The notes under the pieces are model-generated. The model was given only the letters and a program-made list of their open reading frames with translations, did not search any database and was not told the DNA's origin. From B1-G15 sp964346135 (GTDB taxonomy: Archaea > Thermoproteota > Bathyarchaeia > Bathyarchaeales > Bathyarchaeaceae): a DNA stretch of 12,362 nucleotides. Location: contig CAYFTS010000107.1 of assembly GCA_964346135.1 (NCBI GenBank), positions 1 to 12,362 on the forward strand. Reading direction: 5' to 3'. Positions 1 through 6,562 of the stretch are shown in pieces. Each line of letters starts with the position of its first letter. Within the stretch, counting starts at the first letter, position 1. The position numbers were made by a program, and so were the translations under genes.

Positions 1-281
1 GCACCTACCCTCGCGCTGTCATTACTAGCTTTCAAATAGATGCTCCACGCAGCCCTCTGAACAGAGCCTAATTTCTGCTCTATCACATCAGTGAACTCTG
101 CATACTTCTCCAAGCTCAAAAACACAGGAACCCACTTTTCTCGCCGCTCCCAATCACTCCACAAAGCACGCTCCGAAACCCCATACTTCTCAGCCAACTG
201 ATCAACAACGGCGGAAGGATGAAGCCCCGTACTAACCGCATCCAACATCTCAGCTCTTCTCTTCAGGATTTTAAGGTTCAA
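1..281 (-). CDS. Partial helix-turn-helix protein (C-terminal part beyond left edge), possibly of viral/mobile-element origin
   Basis: An uninterrupted minus-strand frame enters from the left edge, so the C-terminus is missing. Upstream an in-frame TAG closes the frame, leaving TTG at 281 or ATG at 248 (residue 12) as starts. About 93 residues are visible. Residues 10-45 look like a helix-turn-helix: a basic helix (KILKRRAEMLDAV), then QLAEKYGVSERALWSDWERR, with the GVSE turn typical of such folds. A helical part containing KWVPVFLSLEKYAEF follows. From general knowledge, small HTH proteins of this shape occur in archaeal proviruses and resemble terminase small subunits or phBC6A51-type HTH proteins; that identity is inference. 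DNA binding is likely, the exact role unknown. No partner gene is visible on this side. A 14-nt near-palindrome (308-321) lies just upstream and could be an operator. Confidence 0.6.
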   Translation of the reverse strand, partial: MNLKILKRRAEMLDAVSTGLHPSAVVDQLAEKYGVSERALWSDWERREKWVPVFLSLEKYAEFTDVIEQKLGSVQRAAWSIYLKASNDSARVG

Positions 282-504
282 GGTGCCCCACTATTTTACT
301 CAAATTTGACTAGTTCTAGTCCAATCCCTCTTGTTCTCCTACACCTTGGAGAAGCTAAAACACCACGCGTATGAGACTCAGCTCATAAGCTACTCTCCGA
401 GACACCTCGACGAAAAAGGACCCCAAGAAGTAATCCATGTTTTCGGCTAATAAAACTTTTTGGGTGATAATTGAAGGAATCTTTTTATTTGGACCGTGAA
501 AAAA
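282..504. other. Intergenic stretch with no convincing gene
   Basis: No well-supported gene lies here. A plus-strand frame stays open from 310 to the TAA at 448-450 (46 codons) with only TTG candidates at 331 and 346; it ends in the peptide EKGPQEVIHVFG. On the other strand an ATG frame of 27 codons runs from about 439 to 359. Neither has a recognisable domain or ribosome binding site, and they exclude each other. A T-rich box (CTTTTTATTT, 481-490) sits 20-30 nt before the tRNA-like element and could serve as its TATA box. Confidence 0.4.
308..321. repeat. Short inverted repeat upstream of the HTH gene
   Basis: GACTAG-TT-CTAGTC is a 6-bp inverted repeat with a 2-nt centre, placed 27-40 nt upstream of the TTG start of the minus-strand HTH gene. 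An autoregulatory operator is possible from its position, but nothing else supports it. Confidence 0.25.
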
Positions 505-570
505 GTGCTGGTTGTTGGGGATATCCCCCTCCCCCAGCGTAGCATGGGTTCAAATCCCCGCAACCCCACC
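505..570 (+). other. tRNA-like element or tRNA relic overlapping the ABC ATPase 3' end
   Basis: GGGTTCAAATCCC (546-558) is a typical tRNA T-loop consensus (TTCAAAT) with a GGG/CCC stem, followed by GCAACCCCA and CC, which look like an acceptor strand, discriminator and partial CCA. The region cannot be folded as a normal tRNA: the expected GGGGTTG 5' acceptor is absent, two of the five T-stem pairs mismatch, and there is no D-arm. A reduced fold is possible: 510-515 (GGTTGT) pairs with 560-565 (GCAACC), enclosing the perfect palindrome GGGGATATCCCC (517-528) and the T-arm hairpin. A TATA-like box at 481-490 is well spaced for transcription. It may be a 3' tRNA fragment left by integration (att site), a decayed tRNA, or an unusual small RNA. 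The ATPase stop codon (550-552) lies inside its T-loop on the opposite strand. Confidence 0.4.
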
Positions 571-1248
571 TTTTGATAGTTTTCCGTCCCGGAGAAAAGA
601 GAGTCTGTCCGCGTGTTTCGCTACTTCCAAGTTATGCGTAGCTATGATGAAGGTCTGTTGCTGCTCAATTTTCATTTTCCTGATCAATTTAATAATATTT
701 TGTGTGTTCTCTTGATCTAGGTTGCCCGTAGGTTCGTCCATAAGAACGATGGCCGGATCATTTGCAAGGGCTCTTGCTATGGCGACTCTTTGTTGTTCGC
801 CTCCACTAAGTTCAATGGGCTTATGTTGTAATCTGTGATTCAATCCAACAGTTTTCAAAAGGATCCTCGCTTTTTCCATGCGCAGTTTCTTTGGGATTCT
901 AGCAAATATCATTGGTAGTTCAACATTTCTCAAGGCGGACATTCCTGGTATCAAGTTATAGAATTGAAAGATGAAACCTATTCTTCGGCACCGTATGTCA
1001 GCTAGGTTTTTCTCTTTCATTTTTGTAATATTTACTTTTTCAATCCAAACTTCACCTGAGGTTGGTGTATCAAGTCCTCCGAGCAGATTCAGCAAGGTGG
1101 TCTTTCCTGAACCAGAGGGTCCTTGAACTGCTATGAAATCTCCTTTTTCTACTCTAAAATTTACGTTTTGAAGAGCGGAAACATTAATTTTGCCAATTCT
1201 ATAGGTTTTTGACAAGTTGTCAGCTCTAAGGATGAGGATTTTAGCCAA
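550..1248 (-). CDS. ABC transporter ATP-binding protein, MacB/LolD-type
   Basis: This 232-residue protein is a complete ATPase subunit that powers the FtsX-type permease encoded just upstream. Visible motifs: Walker A GPSGSGKT (43-50), Q-loop Gln95, ABC signature LSGGE (147-151), Walker B IVLMDE (167-172), D-loop NLD (176-178) and the switch His205. Length and the DEPTGNLD motif fit the LolD/MacB/FtsE class, which works as a mechanotransmission or extrusion system rather than a classical importer. The start is TTG at 1248: an in-frame TAA closes the frame just upstream and GAGGTG lies 7 nt before it. The first 8 nt overlap the permease stop, so translation is coupled. The last residues (GGVAGI) are read from the antisense of the tRNA-like element, an unusual tail after the expected FLRDGK ending. 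No MacA-like adaptor is in the window and the substrate is unknown. Confidence 0.93.
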   Translation of the reverse strand: MAKILILRADNLSKTYRIGKINVSALQNVNFRVEKGDFIAVQGPSGSGKTTLLNLLGGLDTPTSGEVWIEKVNITKMKEKNLADIRCRRIGFIFQFYNLIPGMSALRNVELPMIFARIPKKLRMEKARILLKTVGLNHRLQHKPIELSGGEQQRVAIARALANDPAIVLMDEPTGNLDQENTQNIIKLIRKMKIEQQQTFIIATHNLEVAKHADRLSFLRDGKLSKGGVAGI

Positions 1249-2371
1249 ATTTTAGCACCTCACGGGGACGAACTCGAACTGCTCTCCATAGAGGATAAAT
1301 GGCCGCAAGAATCGAAATTGCAACGGATAAGATTAATCCATAAAGAAAGATTTCAGGAAAAATAAATGTGTGCATTGCCGTTGTAGAGGTTATTGGTATC
1401 AATAAGCCTTGGAGAAGGAGCACATAAGCGATCAGACAACCTAAAAAGCCCCCAAACGCACCCAGCACTGCAGATTCATACATTATCATTTTTGTTACGT
1501 CTCTACCTTTCGCGCCTAACGCTTTCAATATTCCAATTTCGCGGGTTCGCTCCAAGATGCCTGTAAGTATAACGTTGGTAATGCCTAGAAAGCATGCAAC
1601 GCCGGCAATCGTAAAAAGTACGTAGGACACCCATGTTATGGAGTTCATTATAGGAGCAAGTCTGGCAGTGGCTTCTTGGCTTTTGAAAACATTGACGTCT
1701 GGAATTTCTTTTCGAATCTCATCTATCACGGAGTGGATCTTGCTGGGATCTGTAACCATAACCATGATGATAGAGATGCGTCCCTCTAAGCCGAAAATCC
1801 TTTGTGCAATAACGAATGGAACGATTATCACATTGTCTATCCATGTTTCGGTTTTGCAAATACCAACTACTGGCAGTGTTTGTCCGTTAATTGTTACGTT
1901 GTCGCCAACATGTTTTTTCAGGAAATCTGCGAAAAGATATCCAATGACTGCTTTGCTTTCGTTGTTGTTGATCATTACTCCTTCTGCCATTGTGTATGTG
2001 TGGAGAAGGGGGATGTCAGATGGATTTAATCCTATGGTTAGTCTAAAATCTTGTGAATCAACGGTGGAGATGCCTGTAATTTGGGGTGAGACGTTCTTAA
2101 CGTATGTTATCTTTTCTATTGTGTTCGCGTAGTTTTCTGGAATGCTACTTAGATAGGGGAGGAGGGCATGCTTGTCCCAGATCATTATTTCTCCTCCAAG
2201 GTCTGATAAACTGCTGGATATACTGGTTTGCATTGTGAGCGTTACAGATGAGACCAGTATGAAGATGAGAACAAAAATAGCTAGGCCAGTCACTGTTAAA
2301 GCATTTCGTAAGGCTCGGCGTGAAATGTTCTGTAACGCCATGTTTATAATTTCCAACAAAGGTTGTTCCAC
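1241..2371 (-). CDS. FtsX/MacB-type ABC transporter permease
   Basis: This 376-residue membrane protein has the standard MacB_PCD plus FtsX plan: one N-terminal membrane helix (about 25-47), a large external domain (about 48-240), and three C-terminal helices (about 246-270, 299-323, 340-360). The cytoplasmic coupling motif ERTREIGILKALGAKGRDV (274-292) and the terminal YPLWRAVRVRPREVLKFG are family hallmarks. It forms a transporter with the ATPase that follows. The external domain would contact a substrate in or outside the membrane; with no adaptor visible, lipid, lipoprotein or peptide export are all possible. Two starts compete. GTG at 2371 keeps the conserved-looking amphipathic LLEIINMALQNI. 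A TATA-like TTATAT at 2377-2382 is so close that transcription from it would begin downstream of the GTG and favour ATG at 2341 (residue 11). The gene is divergent from the surface-protein operon. Confidence 0.9.
   Translation of the reverse strand: MEQPLLEIINMALQNISRRALRNALTVTGLAIFVLIFILVSSVTLTMQTSISSSLSDLGGEIMIWDKHALLPYLSSIPENYANTIEKITYVKNVSPQITGISTVDSQDFRLTIGLNPSDIPLLHTYTMAEGVMINNNESKAVIGYLFADFLKKHVGDNVTINGQTLPVVGICKTETWIDNVIIVPFVIAQRIFGLEGRISIIMVMVTDPSKIHSVIDEIRKEIPDVNVFKSQEATARLAPIMNSITWVSYVLFTIAGVACFLGITNVILTGILERTREIGILKALGAKGRDVTKMIMYESAVLGAFGGFLGCLIAYVLLLQGLLIPITSTTAMHTFIFPEIFLYGLILSVAISILAAIYPLWRAVRVRPREVLKFG
1256..1261 (-). promoter_or_regulatory. Shine-Dalgarno site fixing the TTG start of the ATPase
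   Basis: On the minus strand GAGGTG lies 7 nt upstream of TTG at 1248. It sits inside the end of the permease gene, consistent with coupled translation, and with the upstream in-frame stop it makes the TTG start convincing. Confidence 0.7.
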
Positions 2372-2376
2372 ATCTC

Positions 2377-2382
2377 ATATAA
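2377..2382 (-). promoter_or_regulatory. TATA-like box for the permease-ATPase operon
   Basis: TTGATTATATGAG on the minus strand contains TTATAT. With archaeal spacing of about 25 nt, transcription would begin near 2355, a short leader before ATG 2341. Assigned by eye only. Confidence 0.3.
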
Positions 2383-2546
2383 TCAAGGATGACTACAATA
2401 CGTAAAACTTTTCCCTTCGCTCAGTTTTTTGTTTACTTTATGATTGTGTTCAGGTTTGATACTTCAATTTATGCTTTGTTTTTCGAGTGAATCATTAAAG
2501 TATAGTACTGGAGAAAGGTTGCATAAGACATATCTGCTGGTTGCGT

Positions 2547-2560
2547 ACATATTATTAAAC
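2547..2560 (+). promoter_or_regulatory. TATA-like box for the surface-protein operon
   Basis: The AT-rich stretch ACATATTATTAAAC lies 31-44 nt before the GTG start at 2591. Transcription beginning about 25 nt downstream would leave a short leader containing the AAGGAG site. Assigned by eye only. Confidence 0.35.
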
Positions 2561-2577
2561 GTTAGTTGCTCATCAAG

Positions 2578-2583
2578 AAGGAG
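2578..2583 (+). promoter_or_regulatory. Shine-Dalgarno site that decides the start of the surface protein
   Basis: AAGGAG ends 7 nt before GTG at 2591, and the peptide starting there is a clean signal sequence. The open frame continues upstream to a TTG at 2444, but that 49-residue extension would bury the signal peptide, so 2591 is preferred. Confidence 0.65.
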
Positions 2584-2590
2584 AACTGGA

Positions 2591-5500
2591 GTGAAAAATC
2601 ACAGGCATCAGATTGTAATAGTGCTATTGATATCCCTTCTTATGATAGCGACTGTGCCAATTATCGGAACACAAAGCAACTTGGCATTGGCTAGTTTCAC
2701 TGGGGCTAGTCTCACAAGCGTCATCTCTGATAAAGGAACAGACTCTGATGGCGATAGCTTGTTTAATTACTTGGAAGTTGGCGTAGAAGTCAACGTTACC
2801 GAAGGTGGCTTCTACAGAGTCTCGGTGTCTGGTCTTGAAGATGTTAATTTCTCCTACATAAGCGTCTACGACTCCCAGTACGTATACCTCATCGAGGGTG
2901 TACAAACAGTTAATCTCACCTTAAATAGTCTCCCAATCTATGTATCAGGTCTTAACCCTGCATTTGTCTCTTACATATATCTTGAAGACGAAGACTACCA
3001 AAATATCGGCAACTTAAGCCGAGTCGCTCTCTCCCAGGAATACTCGTACGACAAGTTTGATCCACCTAAAGCTGTTCTAACTGGAACAATCTATGACCGC
3101 GGTGTGGATACTGACGGCGATAGCACCTTTAACTATTTAGAAGTAGGCGTCGAAATTAACGTCACAGAAGCTGGAACCTATGGTGTGAGCGTCAATGAGC
3201 TTCGAGACACAGAGTGGAACTGGATAAGTGTTTACGGTTATGCGAATGAATACCTTGAAGTTGGCATCCAGCTGCTTAATGTCTCCTTAGACGGTCCAAG
3301 CATATACACTACGCGCATGAACCCAAGATACATTAACTACATATCTCTATCTGCTGACTACTCCAGCTATCTATACGATGTTCCCTTGTCTAGGGAATAT
3401 TCATACAGTGAGTTTGACTTTCCAGCGATTCTGACCGGTGTCATCTCTGATCAGGGGGTAGACACTGACGGTGACGGTGACTTCGACTACTTGGAAATAG
3501 GCGTTCAAGTCAACGTGTCAGACTCAGGCACCTATGTGCTCTATGTGTCATCGCTTTTGGACGCTGAGCAATACTATATTTGGGTTCAGGACTCTAAAAC
3601 AGCAAATCTCAGCGCAGGCATTCAAACCGTCAATCTTTACTTATATGGTCCACAGATCTATGTCACACGCCGCAATCCGACAATGGTTAATTACATATCC
3701 CTGAGTGAAAAACAGGACACGTACTACTACCAGTACTATGACAGCCTAAGGGGCGTTCCATTATCCAGAGAATACTCCTACACTGAGTTTGACGCACCAT
3801 TCCTAGACACAGAAACAAAGTTCGTCATATATCCGGACGGCAGAGTAGCTGTGCAGGGCGCCCTAAACTACACCAACATGGTGCCACAATACCGAGGACC
3901 TACGGCACAAGGATCCTTCAACTTGACATCAACTCAAGCCTTAGCAGACCTCACGGTCAACTTACCTCCTGAAATAGCGAACGAGTTCCCATACAACTCG
4001 ACAACCGTCGACCTGCTTGAAAAATATTCAAACGGTCTTCTGAATTTCGGAATAAACTCGACAACGGTCTTGCCTCCAGTTCTCGCGTCACAATACCCAT
4101 TCAACTCCACGGACGGCACTCTGAAGGCAACATACTCTGAAGGAATTCTCAACATTGAAGTCGAGGGCAACACAACGCTGCCAGAGCTTGCTTCCCACCA
4201 GTTTCCTTTCAACACCACAGACCTCACTATGGTTGGAACATACTCACCAAGCACATTGCATGGCACAATCACGTTCAGCATACTAGATGAGTTTACATTT
4301 GACGATGTAAACGTGGACTTCACAGGAAACAAAACCGACTTCACCCTCAGCGGTACCGTTCACATTGTTTTCAATGTACCGTTAGGCGACTTTATCATAC
4401 GCAATGAAACCGAACTAATCCAACTAATTGACCAGCTCAAAAGCGAGCTCCTAGGTGAAGAAGGAATAGTTTGGAACATGACCGACGGACTATTAAACGT
4501 TACAACCCTCGACATTGACTACGTTCTCAATAGCATAGGCGCCAGCGTCACGTTCAACATGAACGTTCACGGAGATTTCCTTCAAGCGTTGGCATACATA
4601 ATGTCGGGCGGAAGAAACGAAATGCTTCTGTATCCAGCGTTGAATGAAGCCTACCAATCCGTGCAAAGCGGCTCATTTGACATTCGATACTCATACACTA
4701 CGCTGGAAGCCTCAATGAAATTAACATTCTCTTACGACCTGAAACGCCTCATAGACTACATTCTGACGCCTCCAACAGGAACTACACCTTACGTAATGGC
4801 CTCCTACCGTATGTCGCCTACAATCTATACTGGCGACGTAGTGTTCGTTGAAGCAGTTTCCAACGCTGGTGACATAAGCGCTGACCCTGACACTGGAGAC
4901 ATAATCGCGTTTAAGAATCCAAGCGATCCAAGATACATAATAATTCATAGAGCCATAAACAAGACCTATGCTAATGGCACTTGGTATTTCCAGACAAAGG
5001 GAGATGCCTACTCTTCGCCAGACTATTGGAGTGGAAATAACACATATAATGGAATGGTATCTGAGCAATCTCTAATTGGTAACGTTAGCTCTAGAATCCC
5101 GCTTCTCGGCTATCTCCTCCCATATTCACTTATGTATTCTCCGTACTACTACCCATATTATCCATACTATCCCTACCCGCAAGAGGGTGTAGCCCCAAAC
5201 CTATCAATAATTAAGGCAATGTTCAACTCAGTTCAAGATATATCCGTTGAAATGTCCTACTCGAGCACCCAAAAACAATTCGGCTTCAAACTAGCTTTCG
5301 TCGAAGAGTTGAAAGAACTGAGAGATACAATTGTCCCGCTATTGCCGAAAGCATTACCAAACACGATACCTGCCGAATTTAGGTTATTTATCGAGTCTCT
5401 CCTAAACACAACTCACGCCGAAATAAGTTCCTCTCAAGTCTCACTGTCATATGACAATGGCATAGCAGACTATGAAGCCACAGTTAACATCGAAGGAGAC

Positions 5501-6538
5501 CTCAACGCCGAAATCCGCTACGTGAAAGACCTTTGCTTTCAAATCATGGGAGCGCAATACAGTTACTATAATGATACGATACCTTGGCAATTGGATTTCA
5601 TCAACGACACTCAAGTAGAACTCAGCAACTTCAAGGTCAGTGCGCAACTAGACGAAACTTCATTTGACGGCAGAATTGAAGGGTTGACGCTGATTCCTCC
5701 GATAGATGCCGTTAACGCCACACACTTCGTGCTTAAGCGATTCTTCAACCTCACCGCTCCACAATACTCTTGGCAACAAGAATTTCCAGGACAGAATCAA
5801 AAACTAAAAATAACAATTGAAGGAAGCAACAACGCTACGCATACGGTCACACTTTTCAACCCCCAAAGTGTTCCAGAACCAGACTTAATTGGGCCCTACG
5901 GAAAATCCATGGTATGGTTTAACCAAACTCTCAGTAGCCTCAAAGACTTAGTTTTCAAAATAGAAACACGCCCTACAGGAGTTTTAACGATCACGACAAC
6001 TCCAGTTTCGGGTGAAGTCTTTGTTAACGGCACGTCATGGGGTGTGGCTCCTATAAACAACAGAACTGTTGCGGTTGGAACCTACAACGTGAGCTTTGCC
6101 GCGGTCGCTGGCTACTACACTCCCAGTTGGCGTTTGGTCACAGTTTCTGAAAATGTTGAGACAACGGCCACCGGCGCTTATACACCAATTACTGGAACTC
6201 TTACAGTCGATACCTCCCCGGTAGCTGGCGAAGTCTTTGTTAACGGCACGTCATGGGGTGTGGCTCCTCAGAGTAGAGTTGTTCAGGTTGGAGTTTACGT
6301 CGTCACGTTTGGCGACGTAGAGGGCTATTACACCCCAGCCGATCAGGTTGCCAACGTCTATGAAAATTTTGAAACCAACATCGAAGGGGTGTATACCCGC
6401 GTGCCTATTCCAGCTCAATTATGGTTCTTAGCTATAGTGGGAATAGCTATTGCCGTCATAGCAATCATCGCAGCCATAATAGTGTTAAGAAAGAGAAAAA
6501 CACTTCATCCCACACCAGAATCGGCGCAAACTAAATAG
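2591..6538 (+). CDS. Giant anchored surface protein: EF-hand-like repeats, degenerate S26B signal-peptidase domain, two PEGA domains
   Basis: The protein has 1315 residues from GTG 2591. A signal peptide (hydrophobic core about 8-25, LALAS near 31-35) and a C-terminal helix (about 1277-1299) followed by RKRK give a surface protein anchored at its C-terminus, with roughly 35 N-x-S/T sequons. In order: three repeats of about 120 residues, each with an acidic loop and YLE (D51-E62, D173-E184, D291-E302; the third, DTDGDGDFDYLE, is a full EF-hand-type calcium loop); three repeats of about 37 residues with LPP/FPFNST motifs (about 451-560); a beta-rich part; an S26B signal-peptidase-like domain (about 733-842); a Tyr/Pro-rich linker (about 846-865); a further domain; PEGA domains at about 1130-1200 and 1203-1272. 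In the S26B domain the catalytic-serine motif reads SYRMSP, with Arg740 where Ser is expected, while His786 (IIIHR) and Asp805 (TKGDA) are kept, so peptidase activity is unlikely. The likely role is a structural or binding envelope protein. It is probably co-transcribed with the glycosyltransferase. Confidence 0.85.
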   Translation: MKNHRHQIVIVLLISLLMIATVPIIGTQSNLALASFTGASLTSVISDKGTDSDGDSLFNYLEVGVEVNVTEGGFYRVSVSGLEDVNFSYISVYDSQYVYLIEGVQTVNLTLNSLPIYVSGLNPAFVSYIYLEDEDYQNIGNLSRVALSQEYSYDKFDPPKAVLTGTIYDRGVDTDGDSTFNYLEVGVEINVTEAGTYGVSVNELRDTEWNWISVYGYANEYLEVGIQLLNVSLDGPSIYTTRMNPRYINYISLSADYSSYLYDVPLSREYSYSEFDFPAILTGVISDQGVDTDGDGDFDYLEIGVQVNVSDSGTYVLYVSSLLDAEQYYIWVQDSKTANLSAGIQTVNLYLYGPQIYVTRRNPTMVNYISLSEKQDTYYYQYYDSLRGVPLSREYSYTEFDAPFLDTETKFVIYPDGRVAVQGALNYTNMVPQYRGPTAQGSFNLTSTQALADLTVNLPPEIANEFPYNSTTVDLLEKYSNGLLNFGINSTTVLPPVLASQYPFNSTDGTLKATYSEGILNIEVEGNTTLPELASHQFPFNTTDLTMVGTYSPSTLHGTITFSILDEFTFDDVNVDFTGNKTDFTLSGTVHIVFNVPLGDFIIRNETELIQLIDQLKSELLGEEGIVWNMTDGLLNVTTLDIDYVLNSIGASVTFNMNVHGDFLQALAYIMSGGRNEMLLYPALNEAYQSVQSGSFDIRYSYTTLEASMKLTFSYDLKRLIDYILTPPTGTTPYVMASYRMSPTIYTGDVVFVEAVSNAGDISADPDTGDIIAFKNPSDPRYIIIHRAINKTYANGTWYFQTKGDAYSSPDYWSGNNTYNGMVSEQSLIGNVSSRIPLLGYLLPYSLMYSPYYYPYYPYYPYPQEGVAPNLSIIKAMFNSVQDISVEMSYSSTQKQFGFKLAFVEELKELRDTIVPLLPKALPNTIPAEFRLFIESLLNTTHAEISSSQVSLSYDNGIADYEATVNIEGDLNAEIRYVKDLCFQIMGAQYSYYNDTIPWQLDFINDTQVELSNFKVSAQLDETSFDGRIEGLTLIPPIDAVNATHFVLKRFFNLTAPQYSWQQEFPGQNQKLKITIEGSNNATHTVTLFNPQSVPEPDLIGPYGKSMVWFNQTLSSLKDLVFKIETRPTGVLTITTTPVSGEVFVNGTSWGVAPINNRTVAVGTYNVSFAAVAGYYTPSWRLVTVSENVETTATGAYTPITGTLTVDTSPVAGEVFVNGTSWGVAPQSRVVQVGVYVVTFGDVEGYYTPADQVANVYENFETNIEGVYTRVPIPAQLWFLAIVGIAIAVIAIIAAIIVLRKRKTLHPTPESAQTK
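6014..6052 (+). repeat. Direct repeat copy 1 in the first PEGA domain
   Basis: A 39-nt stretch beginning GAAGTCTTTG and ending GTGGCTCCT, encoding EVFVNGTSWGVAP, is repeated without a mismatch at 6230-6268. The offset of 216 nt equals 72 codons, the PEGA domain period. Confidence 0.9.
6230..6268 (+). repeat. Direct repeat copy 2 in the second PEGA domain
   Basis: Identical at all 39 nt to 6014-6052, including third codon positions, while the flanking parts of the two PEGA domains have diverged. This suggests local gene conversion or a recent partial duplication. Confidence 0.9.
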
Positions 6539-6562
6539 TAGAACGTAGAAGTTGAGACTACA

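Noticed and set aside
505..570. A complete, functional tRNA gene
   Set aside because: No matching 5' acceptor strand, no D-arm, and mismatches in the T-stem; at best a relic or tRNA-like RNA.
1638..2132. Plus-strand open frame of 164 codons
   Set aside because: It lies fully antisense to the well-supported permease gene and has no domain of its own.
2444..2590. N-terminal extension of the surface protein from a TTG at 2444
   Set aside because: It would place 49 unremarkable residues before a clear signal peptide, while GTG 2591 has AAGGAG at proper spacing.
3934..4344. Minus-strand open frame of 136 codons within the surface-protein gene
   Set aside because: Antisense to a strongly supported coding region, with no recognisable features.
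4790..5120. An active signal peptidase I
   Set aside because: The nucleophile position is Arg; neighbouring serines (residues 738 and 742) are not at the catalytic position.
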